Shown here in pieces: positions 61,811-64,000 of a DNA stretch of 64,000 nucleotides; the first letter of the stretch is position 1; every line of letters starts with the position of its first letter. Under the pieces are notes generated by a model. It was not told the DNA's origin. It saw only the letters and a list, made by a program, of their open reading frames with translations, and made no database searches. The position numbers and the translations under genes were made by a program. The DNA lies in the NCBI GenBank assembly GCA_021795355.1, contig JAJYPL010000002.1, forward strand, positions 1 to 64,000, read 5' to 3'. This DNA comes from a bacterium. Its GTDB lineage: Bacteria; SZUA-79; Acidulodesulfobacterales; Acidulodesulfobacteraceae.

Positions 61811-64000
61811 ATGAAAAAACAAAATTCGGACATTTTAAGCAACGACCCGCTTGCGGAAAAATTTTCGGAAAATGCGGTTACCGTCCTGAAAAAAAGATAC
61901 CTCGCTAAAGACGAGAAAGGCGAAATTATCGAAACCATAACCGGACTGTTTAAGAGAGTCGCCGAAAACATATCGTCGGCAGATTTAAATTACGGCAAAT
62001 CCGAAAAGGATGCGAAAACTGCGGCAAACATTTTTTTTGAAGAAATGTCTTCGCTGCGTTTTCTTCCCAATTCGCCTACTTTAATGAATGCCGGCAGGCC
62101 TCTGCAGCAGCTTTCGGCTTGTTTCGTACTGCCTATAGAAGATTCTATGGAATCGATATTCGAAACTATAAAAAATACGGCGCTTATACATCAGAGCGGC
62201 GGCGGAACCGGTTTTTCTTTTTCGTCCTTAAGGCCGAAAAACGATACGGTGCACTCTACTAAGGGCGTTTCAAGCGGTCCGGTTTCTTTTATGCAGGTAT
62301 TCAACAGCGCCACCGAAGCTATTAAACAGGGGGGAACTAGACGCGGCGCCAATATGGGCATTTTAAGGATAGACCATCCCGATATAATAGACTTTATTAC
62401 CTCTAAGAAAGATACGTCAAAATTAAACAATTTTAATATTTCCGTAGCAATAACGGAAGATTTTATGAACCATGCCTTAAAAAATGAAGACTATCCTTTA
62501 ATAAACCCAAGAAACAACGAAATAGTAAAATATTTAAACGCGAAAGAGGTCTTCGATTTAATCGTAGAAACCGCATGGTCGAGCGGCGAACCGGGAATCG
62601 TCTTTATCGACAGAATAAACAAACTAAATCCTGTGCCGAAAGCAGGAAAGATAGAAGCTACCAATCCCTGCGGAGAACAGCCTTTGGTTGCTTACGAATC
62701 CTGCAACTTAGGGTCCATTAACATAGGAAAATTCGTAAAAGAAAATAAAATTAAAAAAGATACGGCTGATCTTGCCGAATATCTGAAAAAGCTTAAAAGT
62801 AATCCCGACGATATAATTGACGGCTATCTTAGCTATATAGACTTCGATAAACTTAAACAAACCGTTCATACAGCCGTTCATTTTTTAGATAACGTAATAG
62901 AAAAAAACCGCTATCCTCTAGAAAAAATTAAAAAAATGACGCTTTCAAACAGAAAAATAGGGCTTGGAATAATGGGTTATGCCGATACGCTGATAAAATT
63001 GGGCGTACCTTACGACAGCGGACTTGCGCTTAAAATAGCCGAAAATATCATGGGTTTCATAGATAAGGAGTCGAAAGTAAAATCCGAAGAGCTTGGAATC
63101 GTACGCGGCAGTTTTCCGAATTTTAAAGGCTCTTTATGGGAAGAAAAAGGATATAAAGCCATGAGAAACGGCACGACCACGACGATAGCGCCTACCGGCA
63201 CCATAAGTATGATAGGCGGGGCTTCGAGCGGCATAGAACCCCTGTTTGCGCTGGCTTACGAAAGACGCGTGCTCGACAAGCAGACGTTAATAGAAACGGA
63301 TAAAAATCTTAAAGCCGTTTTGGAAGCTATGGGCGTATATTCCGATAAATTAATAGATTATATAGCAAAAAACGGGAGTCTCGGAAAAACATTTAAAAAA
63401 GATATAGCGGATTTATTAACTGAAAAAGAATACGAATACTTAAGCAGAATATTTATAACGTCGCATGATATTACGCCAAAATGGCACGTTATGACGCAGG
63501 CTGCTTTTCAAAAATTTACCGATAACGCCGTTAGTAAAACCGTTAATTTTCCTAATTCCGCAAAAAAAGAGGATATAGAAGAGGTTTATACCCTTGCTTT
63601 TAATCTTAATTTAAAAGGCATAACCGTATATAGGGACGGTTCAAGGGAGCAGGTATTGACCGCAGGTTCTTCAGGAAGTTCTAAAGATAAAGAAACAAAA
63701 GAAACATCGAACCAAAAAAGCGGCGGGCAGATAGAACCCAGAAAACGCCCCGATATAATAAAGGGCGTAACCGTTAAAACCGTTACCGGATGCGGCCCGC
63801 TGTACGTTACCATAAACTACGACGAAAACGGAAATCCTTTCGAAATATTTAACTCTATCGGCAAATCAGGCGGATGCGCGCAGTCGCAAACCGAATCCAC
63901 CGGAAGAATGGTAAGCCTGGCGTTAAGGTCCGGAATCGGAGCGGAAGAGATTATAAATCAGTTAAAGGGCATAAGATGCAATATTCCCTACGGTTTCGGC
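61811..64000 (+). CDS. nrdJ: class II (adenosylcobalamin-dependent) ribonucleoside-diphosphate reductase, 5' part
   Basis: It reduces ribonucleotides to deoxyribonucleotides using adenosylcobalamin as radical generator, independent of oxygen. The frame is open for 730 codons to the window end, so the 3' end is missing. LPNSPTLMNAGRPLQQLSACFVLP (first active-site Cys, about residue 106), GGGTGFSFSSLRP, the NPCGEQPL motif (about 285-292) with SCNLGSIN, and TTTIAPTGTISMIGG are present. The C-terminal region TVKTVTGCGPLYV ... LKGIRC is typical of NrdJ. There is no N-terminal ATP-cone. ATG 61811 has GAGGAG 5 nt upstream. Confidence 0.96.
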   Translation, partial: MKKQNSDILSNDPLAEKFSENAVTVLKKRYLAKDEKGEIIETITGLFKRVAENISSADLNYGKSEKDAKTAANIFFEEMSSLRFLPNSPTLMNAGRPLQQLSACFVLPIEDSMESIFETIKNTALIHQSGGGTGFSFSSLRPKNDTVHSTKGVSSGPVSFMQVFNSATEAIKQGGTRRGANMGILRIDHPDIIDFITSKKDTSKLNNFNISVAITEDFMNHALKNEDYPLINPRNNEIVKYLNAKEVFDLIVETAWSSGEPGIVFIDRINKLNPVPKAGKIEATNPCGEQPLVAYESCNLGSINIGKFVKENKIKKDTADLAEYLKKLKSNPDDIIDGYLSYIDFDKLKQTVHTAVHFLDNVIEKNRYPLEKIKKMTLSNRKIGLGIMGYADTLIKLGVPYDSGLALKIAENIMGFIDKESKVKSEELGIVRGSFPNFKGSLWEEKGYKAMRNGTTTTIAPTGTISMIGGASSGIEPLFALAYERRVLDKQTLIETDKNLKAVLEAMGVYSDKLIDYIAKNGSLGKTFKKDIADLLTEKEYEYLSRIFITSHDITPKWHVMTQAAFQKFTDNAVSKTVNFPNSAKKEDIEEVYTLAFNLNLKGITVYRDGSREQVLTAGSSGSSKDKETKETSNQKSGGQIEPRKRPDIIKGVTVKTVTGCGPLYVTINYDENGNPFEIFNSIGKSGGCAQSQTESTGRMVSLALRSGIGAEEIINQLKGIRCNIPYGFG

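Overview
This 64 kb window is AT-rich chromosomal DNA from a Gram-negative (diderm) bacterium. It encodes a Tol envelope system, outer-membrane-type lipoproteins, FtsEX and a CtpA-type protease. A low-GC, anaerobic, deltaproteobacterium-like lineage fits the content: adenosylcobalamin-dependent (class II) ribonucleotide reductase, cobyric acid synthase, an Aquifex-type aconitase, a PEP synthase/PPDK regulatory protein, GH57-based glycogen metabolism and a possible futalosine-pathway deaminase. The lineage is inferred from gene content and not tested by any search. Several genes use TTG starts with good Shine-Dalgarno (SD) sequences: both small lipoproteins, ftsE, ftsX, a Ppx/GppA-family gene, recN and glpK.

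Layout. Positions 1-4.3 kb (minus strand) hold a cold-shock gene with its own promoter and terminator, then an envC-like gene, ctpA, pyrF and rlmB in tight order. Positions 4.3-6.6 kb are an accessory patch. Two Lys/Ala-rich lipoprotein genes share an identical 107-bp promoter/RBS/signal-peptide block and flank a secreted DUF302-like gene; each of the three has a hairpin terminator. Positions 6.66-8.85 kb (plus strand) carry thiE-ftsE-ftsX. From 61.6 kb back to 8.9 kb, every gene lies on the minus strand, a co-directional block of about 53 kb. In transcription order it contains: tolQ-tolR-tolA-tolB-cpoB, tsaD-rsmA, glpK, a TPR protein, a nucleotidyltransferase, panD-amidohydrolase-panC, a glycogen/alpha-glucan cluster (DUF4912 protein, three GH57 enzymes, glgA), aconitase, nadK-recN, a GNAT acetyltransferase, a rhodanese, PPSR, a PmbA/TldE protein, secA-argJ, a polysaccharide deacetylase, the classic rpsB-tsf-pyrH-frr-uppS-cdsA-dxr cluster, a gamma-carbonic-anhydrase-like protein, a Ppx/GppA phosphatase, guaB-guaA, dnaE, accA, a GAF/HD-GYP protein and cobQ. 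A plus-strand class II nrdJ, preceded by tandem NrdR-box matches, runs off the right edge.

Most of the window is housekeeping. The less ordinary parts are: (i) the duplicated lipoprotein cassette; (ii) a family of dispersed inverted-repeat elements (two 90-bp copies, one of about 120 bp, and three 29-bp palindromes) sharing a GGYGTCAGA-like end motif; (iii) a 13-G tract at the 3' end of the HD-GYP gene, whose sensor region carries a cysteine-rich insertion; (iv) an EnvC-like coiled coil with no LytM domain, separated from ftsEX; (v) a Tol operon without pal; (vi) a five-gene alpha-glucan locus built on GH57 rather than GH13 enzymes. No CRISPR array, tRNA, rRNA, prophage or transposase gene was found.
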